DNA of 64,000 nt from Pseudomonas palleroniana (GCF_003031675.1 NZ_PYWX01000039.1:1-64000); one strand, 5' to 3'; numbered from the stretch's first letter, positions 21,389 to 31,122 are shown. Notes: generated from the sequence alone by a model not told the origin. Numbers and translations: made by a program.

Positions 21389-22393
21389 ATGCCGATCCGT
21401 CATTGCATCGTCCACCTGATCGACAAAAAACCCGACGGCACACCCGCAGTTCTTCACGCTCGCGATACGGAGCTGTCCGAATCCGCCGCCATCGAGAATA
21501 TGCTTGCCGACCTCAACGAGAGCTACAACGCCAAACAAGGCAAGGCCTGGGGGTTCTTCCATGCCGAGTCCGGCGCGCACCCGTTCAGCGGCTGGTTGAA
21601 GGAATATTTCGACGGTGCCCAGGATTTCACCCGTTTCAGCCGGATGGCGGTCGAGCACCTGCAAAAGCTGATGGAGGAGTCCAACCTCTCCACCGGCGGG
21701 CACGTGCTGTTTGCGCACTACCAGCAAGGCATGACCGATTACCTGGCCATCGCCCTGCTGCACCACAGTGAAGGCGTGGCGGTGACCGACGAGCTGGACG
21801 TGACCCCGTCGCGCCACCTCGACCTTGGCCAGTTGCACCTGGCAGCGCGGATCAATGTGTCCGAGTGGCAGAACAACAAGCAATCCAAGCAGTACATCTC
21901 GTTTATCAAGGGCAAGAACGGCAAGAAGGTCTCGGAGTACTTCCGCGACTTCATCGGTTGCCAGGAAGGCGTCGACGGGCCGGGCGAGACCCGCACCCTG
22001 CTCAAGGCCTTCAGCGACTTCGTCGAAAGCGAAGACCTGCCGGACGAATCCGCCCGCGAGAAAACCAAGACCCTGGTGGATTACGCCAGCAGCCAGGCCA
22101 AGCTCGGCGAACCCATGGGCCTGGAAGAACTGTCGGGCTTGATCGATGAAGATCGGCCAAAAGCGTTCTACGACCATATCCGCAACAAGGACTACGGCCT
22201 GTCGCCGGAAATCCCGGCGGATAAGCGCACCCTCAACCAGTTCCGCCGTTTCACCGGCCGCGCCGAAGGCTTGTCCATCAGCTTCGAGGCGCACCTGCTG
22301 GGCGACAAGATCGAGTACGACGAAGCCGCCGGCACCTTGATCATCAAGGGCCTGCCAACCCAACTGACCGACCAGCTCAAGCGCCGCAACTGA
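21389..22393 (+). CDS. yejK: Nucleoid-associated protein YejK (NdpA, 37 kDa)
   Basis: A 334-residue nucleoid-associated protein of the YejK/NdpA family. It starts [17 protein letters not shown], the family hallmark, and keeps normal length. The ATG at 21389 is favoured over an upstream in-frame ATG at 21314, whose extra residues do not match the family. Its TGA overlaps the glutaredoxin ATG by one base (TGATG). Its neighbour HU gene is also a nucleoid protein. Confidence 0.92.
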   Translation: MPIRHCIVHLIDKKPDGTPAVLHARDTELSESAAIENMLADLNESYNAKQGKAWGFFHAESGAHPFSGWLKEYFDGAQDFTRFSRMAVEHLQKLMEESNLSTGGHVLFAHYQQGMTDYLAIALLHHSEGVAVTDELDVTPSRHLDLGQLHLAARINVSEWQNNKQSKQYISFIKGKNGKKVSEYFRDFIGCQEGVDGPGETRTLLKAFSDFVESEDLPDESAREKTKTLVDYASSQAKLGEPMGLEELSGLIDEDRPKAFYDHIRNKDYGLSPEIPADKRTLNQFRRFTGRAEGLSISFEAHLLGDKIEYDEAAGTLIIKGLPTQLTDQLKRRN

Positions 22394-22743
22394 TGCTCGG
22401 CGGGGTGTTCAAGAAAGTCTTGCTGGTGTTGCTGGTGGTGGTTGTAATCCAGAACTGGGGCAAGATCGAGCGGGTGTTCAACCCCTCGCAGGTGGTTTCG
22501 GAGCCGATACGCGCCTCGGCGCGCGTGGTGCTCTACTCCACCGAGTGGTGTGGCTACTGCAAGCAGACCCGCCGCTTCCTGGACCAGAAAGGCATCCCCT
22601 ACCAGGCCTTCGACATCGAGAAGGACGCCCAGGCGCGCAAGGCATATGAGGCGTTGGGAGGTGGCGGAATTCCGTTTGTGGACGTGAACGGCACGTTGAT
22701 CCGTGACTACAACCCGGACGCGATCATGGCCGCGCTGAAGTAA
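22393..22743 (+). CDS. Membrane-anchored glutaredoxin
   Basis: A 116-residue protein: one N-terminal hydrophobic segment (about residues 6-19, VLLVLLVVVVI), a linker, then a glutaredoxin/thioredoxin fold with the redox pair CGYC (Cys53, Cys56) and the cis-Pro in GGIPFVDVNG. The anchor suggests a membrane-tethered dithiol oxidoreductase; with FKK before the segment the domain would face the periplasm by the positive-inside rule. Coupled to yejK through TGATG. The substrate is unknown. Confidence 0.85.
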   Translation: MLGGVFKKVLLVLLVVVVIQNWGKIERVFNPSQVVSEPIRASARVVLYSTEWCGYCKQTRRFLDQKGIPYQAFDIEKDAQARKAYEALGGGGIPFVDVNGTLIRDYNPDAIMAALK

Positions 22744-22772
22744 TCCATTCTACAAAACACCGCAGAACCCCA

Positions 22773-22861
22773 TGTGGGAGGGGGCTTGCTCCCGATGGCG
22801 GTGAATCAGCCAGAACAGCTGGCCCTGACACACTGCAATCGGGAGCAAGCCCCCTCCCACA
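22773..22861. repeat. REPIN between convergent glutaredoxin and fecR genes
   Basis: Perfect outer arms tgtgggagggggcttgctccc and its complement, with inner sequence diverged (gaatcagccagaacagctgg). It occupies the convergent gap. Confidence 0.92.
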
Positions 22862-22894
22862 TGGGGTACTGCGGCGCTTTTATCTTAGGTGTGA

Positions 22895-23872
22895 CTAGCG
22901 CAATACAATCATCCGACCAAAAATCTCGTGCTGCTCAAACCCCAGCACCGCCTGCAAGGCATTCAACACGGCTTGCGGGTCTTTGCTCGGAAAGCTGCCG
23001 CTCACACGTTTGCCGGCCATCTCGTCGTTGAGCAACAGAATGCGCCCGGGGTAGTAACGCCGCAGATCCTTGACTACATCGGCCAAGGGCGCCTTGTAGT
23101 AGTTGAGCCAACCGTCACGCCAGGCCAGGCGTGATTCGCTGTCGACCGCGTGCATGGGTTCGGCGACGCCGTCGGCGTAGGCCACTTGCTGGCCTGCCGT
23201 CAGAATCTGTTGCTGGCCCTGCCTGGAAGACTTCACTGCGACCCGCCCGGAAAGCACCGTCACCTGGGCACCCGCCGGTTGCAGGCGCACCTCGAACTGC
23301 GTGCCCAGCACCCGCGCTTCACCGCTGTCGGCGCCCACTACAAAGGGTTGGCCGGTGTGAGTCACGCTGAAAAAACCGGCGCCGCGACGCAATTGGATAT
23401 GGCGCTCGCCCTGGCTGAAATCCACGGCAATGGCGCTGTCGGCATCCAGGGTCACTTGGGATTGATCGGCCAGGGTGACGGTCCTCACCTCGCCGGTCGC
23501 CGTCACATAGTCGGCGCCCAAGTCATCGACCCAGCGCGACGGCTGCCAGCCTGCGCCCATGCACACCATCAACAGAAGGCTCGCGGCTATCGCCAGTGCA
23601 CCGGACCAGCGCACCAACCGTGAGCGCTTGGGGGTATTCATCGCATTGAGGTAGCCCTGCAAGGCCAGCGCCTCTTCAGCCGCCAGTTGACGTGCCGGCA
23701 CTTCACTCAGCTCCCACAGCACCTGCGCCTGGGAGTAGGCCTCGACGTGCGCCGGGTCGGCGCGCAACCACCGGCTGAAGGTCGCCTGGTCGCCACTGCT
23801 GGGCTGGTCGTGCAACAGGCTCAACCAGTCGAGCGCGGCCTGCTCCTGAGCGGGTGTGGGGGTGACGTTCAC
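22895..23872 (-). CDS. FecR-family anti-sigma regulator, receptor not adjacent
   Basis: A 325-residue transmembrane regulator. The cytoplasmic N-terminal domain (DWLSLLHDQPSSGDQATFSRWLRADPAHVEAYSQA) binds the sigma factor, one membrane segment lies at about residues 90-105, and the periplasmic FecR domain follows with the C-terminal STN-like half. Such proteins pass a signal from a TonB receptor to an ECF sigma factor. It overlaps its sigma gene by four bases. No TonB receptor gene follows: the neighbour is a convergent glutaredoxin gene. Confidence 0.9.
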   Translation of the reverse strand: MNVTPTPAQEQAALDWLSLLHDQPSSGDQATFSRWLRADPAHVEAYSQAQVLWELSEVPARQLAAEEALALQGYLNAMNTPKRSRLVRWSGALAIAASLLLMVCMGAGWQPSRWVDDLGADYVTATGEVRTVTLADQSQVTLDADSAIAVDFSQGERHIQLRRGAGFFSVTHTGQPFVVGADSGEARVLGTQFEVRLQPAGAQVTVLSGRVAVKSSRQGQQQILTAGQQVAYADGVAEPMHAVDSESRLAWRDGWLNYYKAPLADVVKDLRRYYPGRILLLNDEMAGKRVSGSFPSKDPQAVLNALQAVLGFEQHEIFGRMIVLR

Positions 23873-24465
23873 GGTGCTTTCCCTGGCGTGCGTGGAGGCT
23901 GTGGTTCACGAAGGCTGGCCTTGCAGGCTTCGAGGGCACGCATCATATGTTTTTCCACGGCACTTTGGGACAAGCCCATGGCCTGGGCGATCTGCGCATA
24001 CTTGCGGCCATGTATGCGGTTAAGCAGGAAAATCTGCCGGGTGCGCTCCGGCAAACTGCGCAAAGCGGCTTCGACATGGCGTAAATCATTGCCCGCTTCG
24101 AGTGCCGCCTGGGGCTCGCAGCCTTGGTAGTCCTGCTGCTCCGGCAACCAGCCCTCGTTGCTGCGCACCCGCGCGCTTTCGCTGCGCAAATGGTCGATGG
24201 CAATGTTGCCCGCGCAGCGCAACAGGTAGGTGCTGAGTTCTTCGACTTGCACCAGCGGCCGGCGCCAGAAGCGCAGGAACAGGTCCTGCACCAGGTCGGC
24301 CGCCGTGGCACGGCAACCCACGCGGCGGCTGACCAACGCTTCCATCTGCGAGCGCTGGGACAAGAACACCTGCAAGAAATGCGCACGCCCACCGGCCGCA
24401 TCGGTGTGCGGGTTGTCCTGGGATTCCGGTGGGGTGCCGACCCTCATGGCAGCATCCGCCAACAC
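23869..24465 (-). CDS. ECF sigma factor, FecI/iron-starvation type
   Basis: A 198-residue sigma-70 ECF factor with region 2 (ADLVQDLFLRFWRR) and region 4 (YAQIAQAMGLSQSAVEKHMMRAL). It belongs to the type activated through FecR proteins and usually repressed by Fur. A start at 24465 is listed; an internal ATG at 24447 (MRVGTPP) is also plausible. A Fur-like box lies about 118 bases upstream. Its target receptor gene is not next to it. Confidence 0.88.
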   Translation of the reverse strand: MLADAAMRVGTPPESQDNPHTDAAGGRAHFLQVFLSQRSQMEALVSRRVGCRATAADLVQDLFLRFWRRPLVQVEELSTYLLRCAGNIAIDHLRSESARVRSNEGWLPEQQDYQGCEPQAALEAGNDLRHVEAALRSLPERTRQIFLLNRIHGRKYAQIAQAMGLSQSAVEKHMMRALEACKASLREPQPPRTPGKAP

Positions 24466-24582
24466 AGCACCGCCAACCGAATCACGGCCGCCAGGTCGCG
24501 CGGCGTCGCGGCCAGTCGGAAGGAAGCGGACAGTGAGGTTGTGCTGTGCATGCGGGAGGCGCCAGGATCATCAGCGCGCGAT

Positions 24583-24601
24583 ATTAATGATAAATATTCT
24601 C
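24583..24601. promoter_or_regulatory. Fur box between the two divergent sigma factor genes
   Basis: ATTAATGATAAATATTCTC matches 14 of 19 positions of the Fur consensus GATAATGATAATCATTATC. It lies in the 259-base divergent region, which otherwise shows a palindrome gaacaa-ttc-ttgttc at about 24677-24691. It could repress both sigma genes when iron is ample. Confidence 0.65.
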
Positions 24602-24724
24602 ATAAGCAAAAGAGAACGGATGAATCACCTGCGTTCTTTATAGAGCTGCAGGATTGCCCAACGTTGTCACGCGACCTACAATGCGAACAATTCTTGTTCT
24701 CTGACGCACACCAATGTTCGTGGA

Positions 24725-25222
24725 GTGATCGCGTTGCAGCCGTCCAACACCGTCGAAGTCCTGTACCACGACCATCACCGCTGGCTCACCGGCTGGTTGC
24801 GACGCAAGCTCGGCTGCCCTGAAAGTGCCGCGGACCTGGCGCAAGACACCTTTATCCGGGTGCTGACCGCACGGGAAACCCCGACCCTGATCGAACCCCG
24901 CGCCTTCCTCACCACCGTGGCCAAGCGTGTCCTGTTCAATTACTACCGTCGCCAGGACCTGGAACGCGCCTACCTCGACGCCTTGGCGCAACTGCCCGAG
25001 CACGTAGCGCCTTCGGAAGAAGAACGCGCCATCCTCCTGCAAACCCTGCTCGAGCTGGACCAACTGCTCAACGGCCTGCCGCTTCAAGTCAAACGCGCCT
25101 TCCTGCTGGCCCAGCTCGACGGCCTGACCTACGCGCAAATCGGCGCGGAACTGGGCATCTCGATTGCCACCGTCAAACGCCACCTGAATAAAGCAGCCAT
25201 GCGTTGCTACTTTGCCCTATGA
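24725..25222 (+). CDS. fecI: ECF sigma factor FecI
   Basis: A 165-residue FecI-type sigma factor: region 2 is SAADLAQDTFIRVLTA and region 4 LTYAQIGAELGISIATVKRHLNKA, the latter very close to E. coli FecI style. It should direct transcription of the ferric citrate receptor gene downstream. The start is GTG at 24725, or TTG at 24734, which has a better-spaced GGAG. Overlaps fecR by four bases (ATGA). Confidence 0.9.
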   Translation: MIALQPSNTVEVLYHDHHRWLTGWLRRKLGCPESAADLAQDTFIRVLTARETPTLIEPRAFLTTVAKRVLFNYYRRQDLERAYLDALAQLPEHVAPSEEERAILLQTLLELDQLLNGLPLQVKRAFLLAQLDGLTYAQIGAELGISIATVKRHLNKAAMRCYFAL

Positions 25223-26160
25223 ACTTCTCGACCCACGTCGCCGAGCAGGCCGTGCACTGGCTGATGGAAATGCAGCAAGGTGGCCTCAACCCGCGCCAGC
25301 ATGCGGCCTGGCAACAGTGGCTGGCGGCCCACAGCGAGCATCAGCGCGCCTGGGAGCATATGCAACGAGTCAACCAACGCCTGCGCGGCATGCCTTCGCC
25401 CCTGGCCCATGCGGCGCTGAACGCGCCGAAGTCCAACAGCCGGCGCCAGGCGCTGAAGTTGCTGCTGATCCTCGGCGCGGGTTCGGCGGCGGCCTGGGGC
25501 CTGCGCCAGCAACACATTCTGCCGCCGCTGAGTGCCGACTATCGCAGCCCCGTAGGCCAGCGTCGCAAAGTGCAGTTGGCCGACGGCAGCCAGTTGCAGC
25601 TCAACACCGGCAGCGCGGTGGATGTGCACATGGATGGCCGGCAGCGCTCGATCCGCCTGCTCGACGGCGAAATGCTGCTGACGGCCCGGGCGGGTCATTC
25701 GCCCCTGCGTGTGCTGACCGGCCAGGGCCTGCTCAGCAGCCAGGCGGCGCGCTTGAATGTGCGCCAGTTCAACGACCACACCCAACTGGCGGTACTCGAC
25801 GGCCACGTCGAGGTCATGCCCGACCACTACAGCGGCCTGCCACTGATCGTCGAAGCCCGCCGCCAGGTGAATTTCACTCGCAAAGGCTGGGACACCCCGC
25901 GCCCCGTCGACGCCAACAGCGGCGCCTGGGCCGATGGCATGCTGATGGCTGCGCATATGCGCCTGGAAGATTTCCTCACCGAGCTGGGACGCTACCGCCG
26001 CGGTCAGCTCAATTGCGACCCGCAGGTGGCCAACCTGTTGCTGTCCGGCAGTTATCCGCTGGACGACAGCGAACGCATTCTCGATCTGCTGGAAGTCAGC
26101 CTGCCGGTCAAGGTTCGCCGCTTCACGCGTTACTGGGTGAGCGTGCAGGCACGCGCCTGA
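25219..26160 (+). CDS. fecR: Anti-sigma/activator FecR
   Basis: A 313-residue inner-membrane signal transducer. The sigma-binding N-terminus (AVHWLMEMQQGGLNPRQHAAWQQWLAAHSEHQRAWEHMQ), one membrane segment around residues 75-92, and the periplasmic FecR domain are all present. It should receive the signal from the FecA N-terminal domain and license FecI. ATG at 25219 is inside the fecI stop (ATGA). Confidence 0.9.
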   Translation: MNFSTHVAEQAVHWLMEMQQGGLNPRQHAAWQQWLAAHSEHQRAWEHMQRVNQRLRGMPSPLAHAALNAPKSNSRRQALKLLLILGAGSAAAWGLRQQHILPPLSADYRSPVGQRRKVQLADGSQLQLNTGSAVDVHMDGRQRSIRLLDGEMLLTARAGHSPLRVLTGQGLLSSQAARLNVRQFNDHTQLAVLDGHVEVMPDHYSGLPLIVEARRQVNFTRKGWDTPRPVDANSGAWADGMLMAAHMRLEDFLTELGRYRRGQLNCDPQVANLLLSGSYPLDDSERILDLLEVSLPVKVRRFTRYWVSVQARA

Positions 26161-26206
26161 AAATATTTTCGACAACCGTGAGCCGTTTTCCAGCCCTCGC
26201 GTGACA

Positions 26207-26238
26207 GAGAAGGAAAGCCACTTTGATCCTTCCTTCTC
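26207..26238 (+). promoter_or_regulatory. Inverted repeat and possible FecI promoter before fecA
   Basis: gagaagga (26207-26214) pairs with tccttctc (26231-26238) in the 91-base gap between fecR and fecA. The embedded ggaaag resembles the GGAAAT -35 element of FecI promoters. Suggestive only. Confidence 0.3.
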
Positions 26239-26251
26239 AGGACCGCCCTTT

Positions 26252-28588
26252 ATGTTCCAGCAACCCACCCCTCTCGCCCGCACCCTGCGCCAACTCCTGC
26301 TCGGCGCCAGCCTCAGTTTCGCCGTGCTACCCCAGGTGATGGCGGCCGATGCCAAGCCCTATCACATCGCACCGACTTCGCTGGAAGCGGCCCTGAACCA
26401 ATTCGGGCGAGAAGCGGGTGTGCTGATTTCCTTCGGCTCCGAGCTGACGGCCGGCATGCAAAGCCGGGGTTTATCCGGCAACTACGGCGCCGCCGACGGC
26501 TTGCAAAAACTGCTGGAAGGCACCGGCCTGCAAGCCCGCGCCGAGGGCAACAATGCCTATAGCCTGCAACCGGCCAACGCCCCCACGACGGTCGAACTGC
26601 AAACCTCCAATGTCGTCGGCGACTGGCTCGGCGATGCGCAGCAAACCAACGTGTTCGAACACCCCGGCGCCCGTGACGTGATCCGCCGCGAAGCATTCGA
26701 ACGCCAGGGCGCGACCCAGGCCCGTGACGTGCTCAACCGCATCCCCGGCGTCAACGCTCCGGAAAACAACGGCACCGGCAGCCATGACATGGCGCTGAAC
26801 TTCGGTATTCGCGGCCTCAACCCACGGCTGGCCTCGCGCTCCACGGTGTTGATGGATGGCATTCCGGTGCCCTTCGCACCGTATGGCCAACCCCAGCTGT
26901 CATTCGCCCCGATCAGCATGGGCAACATGGATGCAGTGGACGTGGTACGCGGTGGCGGCGCCGTGCGTTATGGCCCGCAAAACGTCGGCGGCATCGTCAA
27001 CTTCGTGACCCGCGCCATCCCGGATGCACCGACGGTAAAAGGTGGCTTGCAGACCGAGACCAGCCCGTCGTCCAGCCACGATGGCTTCAAGACCAGCGGC
27101 AACCTGCTGGCCGGCGGCACGGCCGACAACGGCCTGGGCGGCGCGATTCTGTATTCCGGCACCCGTGGCGGCGACTGGCGCGAAAACAGCAACACGCGCA
27201 TCGACGACCTGATTCTCAAGGGCAATTACCAGCTCGACGACGCCAACAGCTTCAATACCATGGCTCAGTACTACGAAGGCCAGGCCGATATGCCCGGCGG
27301 CTTGAACGTAAAGGACTACAAGGCGGACCCGTACCAGTCCACCCGCCCCTACGACAAATTCTGGGGCCGCCGTACGATGTTCAACGCCGGTTATCGCTAC
27401 CAGGAAGACCGCCGCGAGTTCACCGCCAACACGTTCTTCACCACCACCTTGCGTAACGGCTACCTGGACCAAGGCAACTTCCTTTCACTGTCACCCCGCG
27501 AATACTGGGTACGCGGCCTGGAGACCCGATTCGCCCAAGGCTTCGACCTCGGCCCCAGCCGCCATGAAGTCGGCATCGGCTACCGCTACATCAGCGAAGC
27601 CGGCCACGAAATGCGCTACCGCACGCCGATCACCGCCAACCAGCAAATGCCCGACACCAACAGCCGCAATGACCGCGACACGCGTGGCGCCACCGAAGCC
27701 AACGCGTTGTTCGTCGATGACCGCATCGACATCGGCAAGTGGACCATCACGCCGGGCGTGCGCTACGAGATGATCGAGTCCCAGCAAACCAACAACCTGA
27801 CCAACGTCAAATACAAGGGCGACTACAACACCGCACTGCCGGCGTTGAACGTGCTCTACCACCTCACCGAAGACTGGAACCTCTACGCCAACACCGAAGG
27901 CTCGTTCGGCAGCGTGCAATACAGCCAGATGCCCAACCGCGTAGCCAGCGGCGAAGTGAAGCCGGAAAAAGCCCGTACCTGGGAACTGGGTACCCGTTAT
28001 GACAATGGCAACCTGCGTGCGGAAATCGGCGCGTTCCTGATCAACTTCGACAACCAGTACGACAGCAACCAGACCAACGACACCGTGATCGCCCGGGGCG
28101 AAACGCGCCATCAGGGCATCGAATCGAGCATCAACTACGCCCTCGATGCGTTGAGCCCGGCGCTCACAGGCTTTGATGTCTACGCCACCTACGCTTACGT
28201 CGACGCGACCATCCGCGAAGACGGCCCGAACAAAGGCAACCGCGTACCGTTTTCGTCCAAGCACAAAGGCACCCTGGGCGTGGGTTACACCGAAGGCCCC
28301 TGGAAGCTCAACCTGGACAGCAGCTACCAGAGCAGCCAGTTCGCCGATAACGCCAATACCCGGGCGGAAAGTGCCGACGGCGCCAACGGACGCATCCCCG
28401 GCTACATGCTGTTCAGCAGCCGCGCAGCGTATGACTTCGGCCCGCAGCTGTCGGACCTGAACGTGGCGGTCGGTGTGAAAAACATCTTCAACAAGCAGTA
28501 CTACACCCGTTCGTTCGACGACAACAACAAGGGCAAATACGTCGGCGAGCCGCGCACGGTCTACGTGCAAACCTCCATCGCGTTCTAA
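26252..28588 (+). CDS. fecA: TonB-dependent Fe(III) dicitrate receptor FecA
   Basis: A 778-residue outer-membrane receptor. A signal peptide ending VMAAD is followed by an STN signalling domain (about residues 35-85, YHIAPTSLEAALNQFGREAG), a plug with STVLMDGIPVPFAPYGQPQL and VRGGGAVRYGPQNVGG, both very like E. coli FecA, and a 22-strand barrel ending in an aromatic (IAF). The STN domain fits regulation through FecR and FecI just upstream. ATG at 26252 begins the signal peptide; an upstream start at 26201 would spoil it. Confidence 0.9.
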   Translation: MFQQPTPLARTLRQLLLGASLSFAVLPQVMAADAKPYHIAPTSLEAALNQFGREAGVLISFGSELTAGMQSRGLSGNYGAADGLQKLLEGTGLQARAEGNNAYSLQPANAPTTVELQTSNVVGDWLGDAQQTNVFEHPGARDVIRREAFERQGATQARDVLNRIPGVNAPENNGTGSHDMALNFGIRGLNPRLASRSTVLMDGIPVPFAPYGQPQLSFAPISMGNMDAVDVVRGGGAVRYGPQNVGGIVNFVTRAIPDAPTVKGGLQTETSPSSSHDGFKTSGNLLAGGTADNGLGGAILYSGTRGGDWRENSNTRIDDLILKGNYQLDDANSFNTMAQYYEGQADMPGGLNVKDYKADPYQSTRPYDKFWGRRTMFNAGYRYQEDRREFTANTFFTTTLRNGYLDQGNFLSLSPREYWVRGLETRFAQGFDLGPSRHEVGIGYRYISEAGHEMRYRTPITANQQMPDTNSRNDRDTRGATEANALFVDDRIDIGKWTITPGVRYEMIESQQTNNLTNVKYKGDYNTALPALNVLYHLTEDWNLYANTEGSFGSVQYSQMPNRVASGEVKPEKARTWELGTRYDNGNLRAEIGAFLINFDNQYDSNQTNDTVIARGETRHQGIESSINYALDALSPALTGFDVYATYAYVDATIREDGPNKGNRVPFSSKHKGTLGVGYTEGPWKLNLDSSYQSSQFADNANTRAESADGANGRIPGYMLFSSRAAYDFGPQLSDLNVAVGVKNIFNKQYYTRSFDDNNKGKYVGEPRTVYVQTSIAF

Positions 28589-29457
28589 CTGCCCGCCAGG
28601 CAGCTGGGGGTGCCCGCCACCAAGGCGTCGATGGCGCAGCGCACCTTGGCGGGCATATGCGCAGCCGTCGGCCAGATCACATGGATCGGCGCAGGCTGGG
28701 CGCGGTGGTTCGGCAACACTGCTTCCAACTGCCCACGCAGCACGTAATGCGCAATCAACCAGCTCGGCAACCAGGCCAGGCCGACGCCCGCAATCGCGGC
28801 ATCGGCCACGGCCTGGAGGTCGTCGAGCATCAACATCGATGCCACCCCAGCGCGAAAGGACGTATTGCAACGGTAGGCAATGCCTCGGTGACCGGCGAGG
28901 TCATCAATACAGTCAATCGGCCCGACACGCTGCAAGTACGCCGGCGAAGCGGCTAACCCGACCGACTGCTCACCCAGGCGGCGTGCGCTCAGACGGTCGG
29001 TGTCCGGTAACGGTCCGATGCGCACGGCGACGTCGAAACCTTCCTGCACCAGGTCCGTGAGCCGGTCAGAGAATGAAATCTCGATCTCCAATTGCGGGTA
29101 AAGGTCCATCAAGCCCCACAAGGCAGGCGCCGCATAATGGTGGCCGAACGCCAATGGCAAGCTTGCGCGTAGACGCCCACGCGGCTGTTGTCGGCCGCTT
29201 TCGAGCACCGACTCGGCAGCTTCCAGTTCGGCCAATGCACGCAGGCAATGCTCGTGATAGGCCTGCCCATCTTCCGTCAGACGCTGGCGACGCGTGGAGC
29301 GCTGCAACAGGCACGTGCCCAAGCGCGCCTCCAGCCGCGCCAGGCCCTTGCCCACGGCAGAGCGCGTGAGGTTCAGACGTTCGGCGGCTTCGGTCAGGCT
29401 GCCGCTCTCGACGATTTGCAGAAACAGTTCAACGCCGTCGAAACGTGGAGTGGCCAT
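28585..29457 (-). CDS. LysR-family transcriptional regulator
   Basis: A 290-residue regulator with an N-terminal winged helix (FDGVELFLQIVESGSLTEAAERLNLTRSAVGKGLARLEARLG) and a periplasmic-binding-like effector domain. Divergent from an MFS exporter gene across 105 bases, the classic layout for a LysR protein that controls its neighbour. Its 3' end overlaps the fecA stop by four bases, convergent. The effector is unknown. Confidence 0.92.
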   Translation of the reverse strand: MATPRFDGVELFLQIVESGSLTEAAERLNLTRSAVGKGLARLEARLGTCLLQRSTRRQRLTEDGQAYHEHCLRALAELEAAESVLESGRQQPRGRLRASLPLAFGHHYAAPALWGLMDLYPQLEIEISFSDRLTDLVQEGFDVAVRIGPLPDTDRLSARRLGEQSVGLAASPAYLQRVGPIDCIDDLAGHRGIAYRCNTSFRAGVASMLMLDDLQAVADAAIAGVGLAWLPSWLIAHYVLRGQLEAVLPNHRAQPAPIHVIWPTAAHMPAKVRCAIDALVAGTPSCLAGS

Positions 29458-29562
29458 GGTTTTATTGTCGCTCCTGAATCCCCTATCCAGGGAAAACTTA
29501 TCACGAATAAAGAATCCTGTTCCCGCGAGAATAAACCCTCATTCAATCCAAAGGAATTGCCC

Positions 29563-31071
29563 ATGCCGCCCGCCGCCGCTGTATCGGCCGTCAGCGCCCC
29601 ACGGACCGCCAGAGATGGCCTCGCCCTTACCGCTGTGTGCCTCGTTGCACTGATGTTCGGCCTGGAAATCTCCAGCGTGCCGGTCATCCTGCCCACCCTC
29701 GAACAACAATTGGGCACAGGCTTCCAGGATGCCCAATGGATCATGAACGCCTACACCCTGGCCTGTACCAGCGTGCTGATGGCAGCGGGCACCCTGGCCG
29801 ATCGCTTTGGCCGACGGCGCATGCTGGTGTTGTGCTTGTGGCTGTTCGGCCTGGCTTCGCTGGCCTGTGGGCTGGCCGATACGGCGCCCATGCTGATCGC
29901 GGCGCGTTTTGTCCAGGGTGTGGGCGCCGGCGCCATGATGATTTGTCAGTTCGCCATTCTTTCGCACCAGTTCCGGGAGCCGGCGGCGCGTGCGCGGGCC
30001 TTCGCGGTATGGGGCGTGATTGCGGGCCTGGGCCTGGGCTTCGGGCCCATGGTGGGGGCCTTGATCCTGGCGATCGCGGATTGGCGCTGGGTGTTCCTGG
30101 TGCATGTGCCGCTGACCCTGCTGACCCTGGTGCTGCTGCGGGTCAGCGTGCAGGAATCGCGGGACCCGGCGGGTCATCGCCTGGACATCGCCGGCATGCT
30201 CACCTTGACGCTGTCGGTATTTGCGCTGGTGTACTTCATCACCCAAGGCAGCGAGCACGGCTTCGGCGCACCGGCCATGCTCGCTTGGGCTGGTCTGTCG
30301 TTGATCGGGTTGCTGTTGTTCGTAGTCATCGAGCGGCGCAGCGAGCATCCGATGTTCGACTTCTCGGTGTTCCGCATCCAGCGTTTCAACGGCGCGTTGA
30401 TGGGCTCGGTCGGGATGAATTTCAGCTTCTGGCCGTTCATGATCTACTTGCCGCTCTATTTCCAGGCGGGCCTGGGCTACGACACCCTGACCACCGGCGG
30501 CGCCCTGCTGGCCTATACGCTGCCGACCTTGCTGGTACCGCCGCTGGCTGAACGCCTGGCGCTGCGCTATGGCGCGGAGCGGATCATCCCCGTGGGCCTG
30601 GGTTTGATGAGCGCCGGGTTTATCGCCATGGCCCTGGTCAACGGTACCGAGCAACCGAGTATCGTGCTGGTGCTGTGCAGTTGTGTCATCGCGGGCACGG
30701 GTTTGGCGCTGACCAATTCGCCGACCACCAACACCACCACCGGCTCGGTCTCGGCCGACCGTGCCGGCATGGCGTCGGGTATCGATCTCAGTGCACGGCT
30801 GATTACCCTGGCGCTCAATATCGCGCTGATGGGGCTGGTGTTGCTGCTCGGGATCAGTCATCAACTGGCCAGCTTGCTGCCCGAATCCACAGCAGCAGAC
30901 TGGCCGGCGATCAGCCAGCATCTTGCCGCGGGCAAGCTGGACGTGCCGGGGCTGACCGTGACGGACGCCCAGGCGGCGCTGCGCCATGGCGCCGGTTGGG
31001 CGATGCTCTTCGCCGGTATCGGCGCTGGCGGCCTGGCACTCTTGAGCCGGTATTTTTTCCGCAGCCGTTAA
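29563..31071 (+). CDS. MFS drug/H+ antiporter, 14-segment (DHA2) type
   Basis: A 502-residue permease with about 14 membrane segments. Motif A-like GTLADRFGRRRMLVL and the DHA2-type segment RFVQGVGAGAMM are present, resembling EmrB/QacA-type efflux proteins. AAAGGAA precedes the ATG at 29563. Probably regulated by the divergent LysR protein. The substrate cannot be read from sequence. Confidence 0.9.
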   Translation: MPPAAAVSAVSAPRTARDGLALTAVCLVALMFGLEISSVPVILPTLEQQLGTGFQDAQWIMNAYTLACTSVLMAAGTLADRFGRRRMLVLCLWLFGLASLACGLADTAPMLIAARFVQGVGAGAMMICQFAILSHQFREPAARARAFAVWGVIAGLGLGFGPMVGALILAIADWRWVFLVHVPLTLLTLVLLRVSVQESRDPAGHRLDIAGMLTLTLSVFALVYFITQGSEHGFGAPAMLAWAGLSLIGLLLFVVIERRSEHPMFDFSVFRIQRFNGALMGSVGMNFSFWPFMIYLPLYFQAGLGYDTLTTGGALLAYTLPTLLVPPLAERLALRYGAERIIPVGLGLMSAGFIAMALVNGTEQPSIVLVLCSCVIAGTGLALTNSPTTNTTTGSVSADRAGMASGIDLSARLITLALNIALMGLVLLLGISHQLASLLPESTAADWPAISQHLAAGKLDVPGLTVTDAQAALRHGAGWAMLFAGIGAGGLALLSRYFFRSR

Positions 31072-31075
31072 ACGA

Positions 31076-31106
31076 AAACGGGCCTGCATCAGCAGGCCCG
31101 TTTGGC
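31076..31106. terminator. Bidirectional terminator, MFS / HPF-family genes
   Basis: A perfect 12-base-pair stem: aaacgggcctgc (31076-31087), loop atca, gcaggcccgttt (31092-31103). It stands between convergent genes and serves both. Confidence 0.92.
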
Positions 31107-31122
31107 TAGGGAGAAAGAGCGG

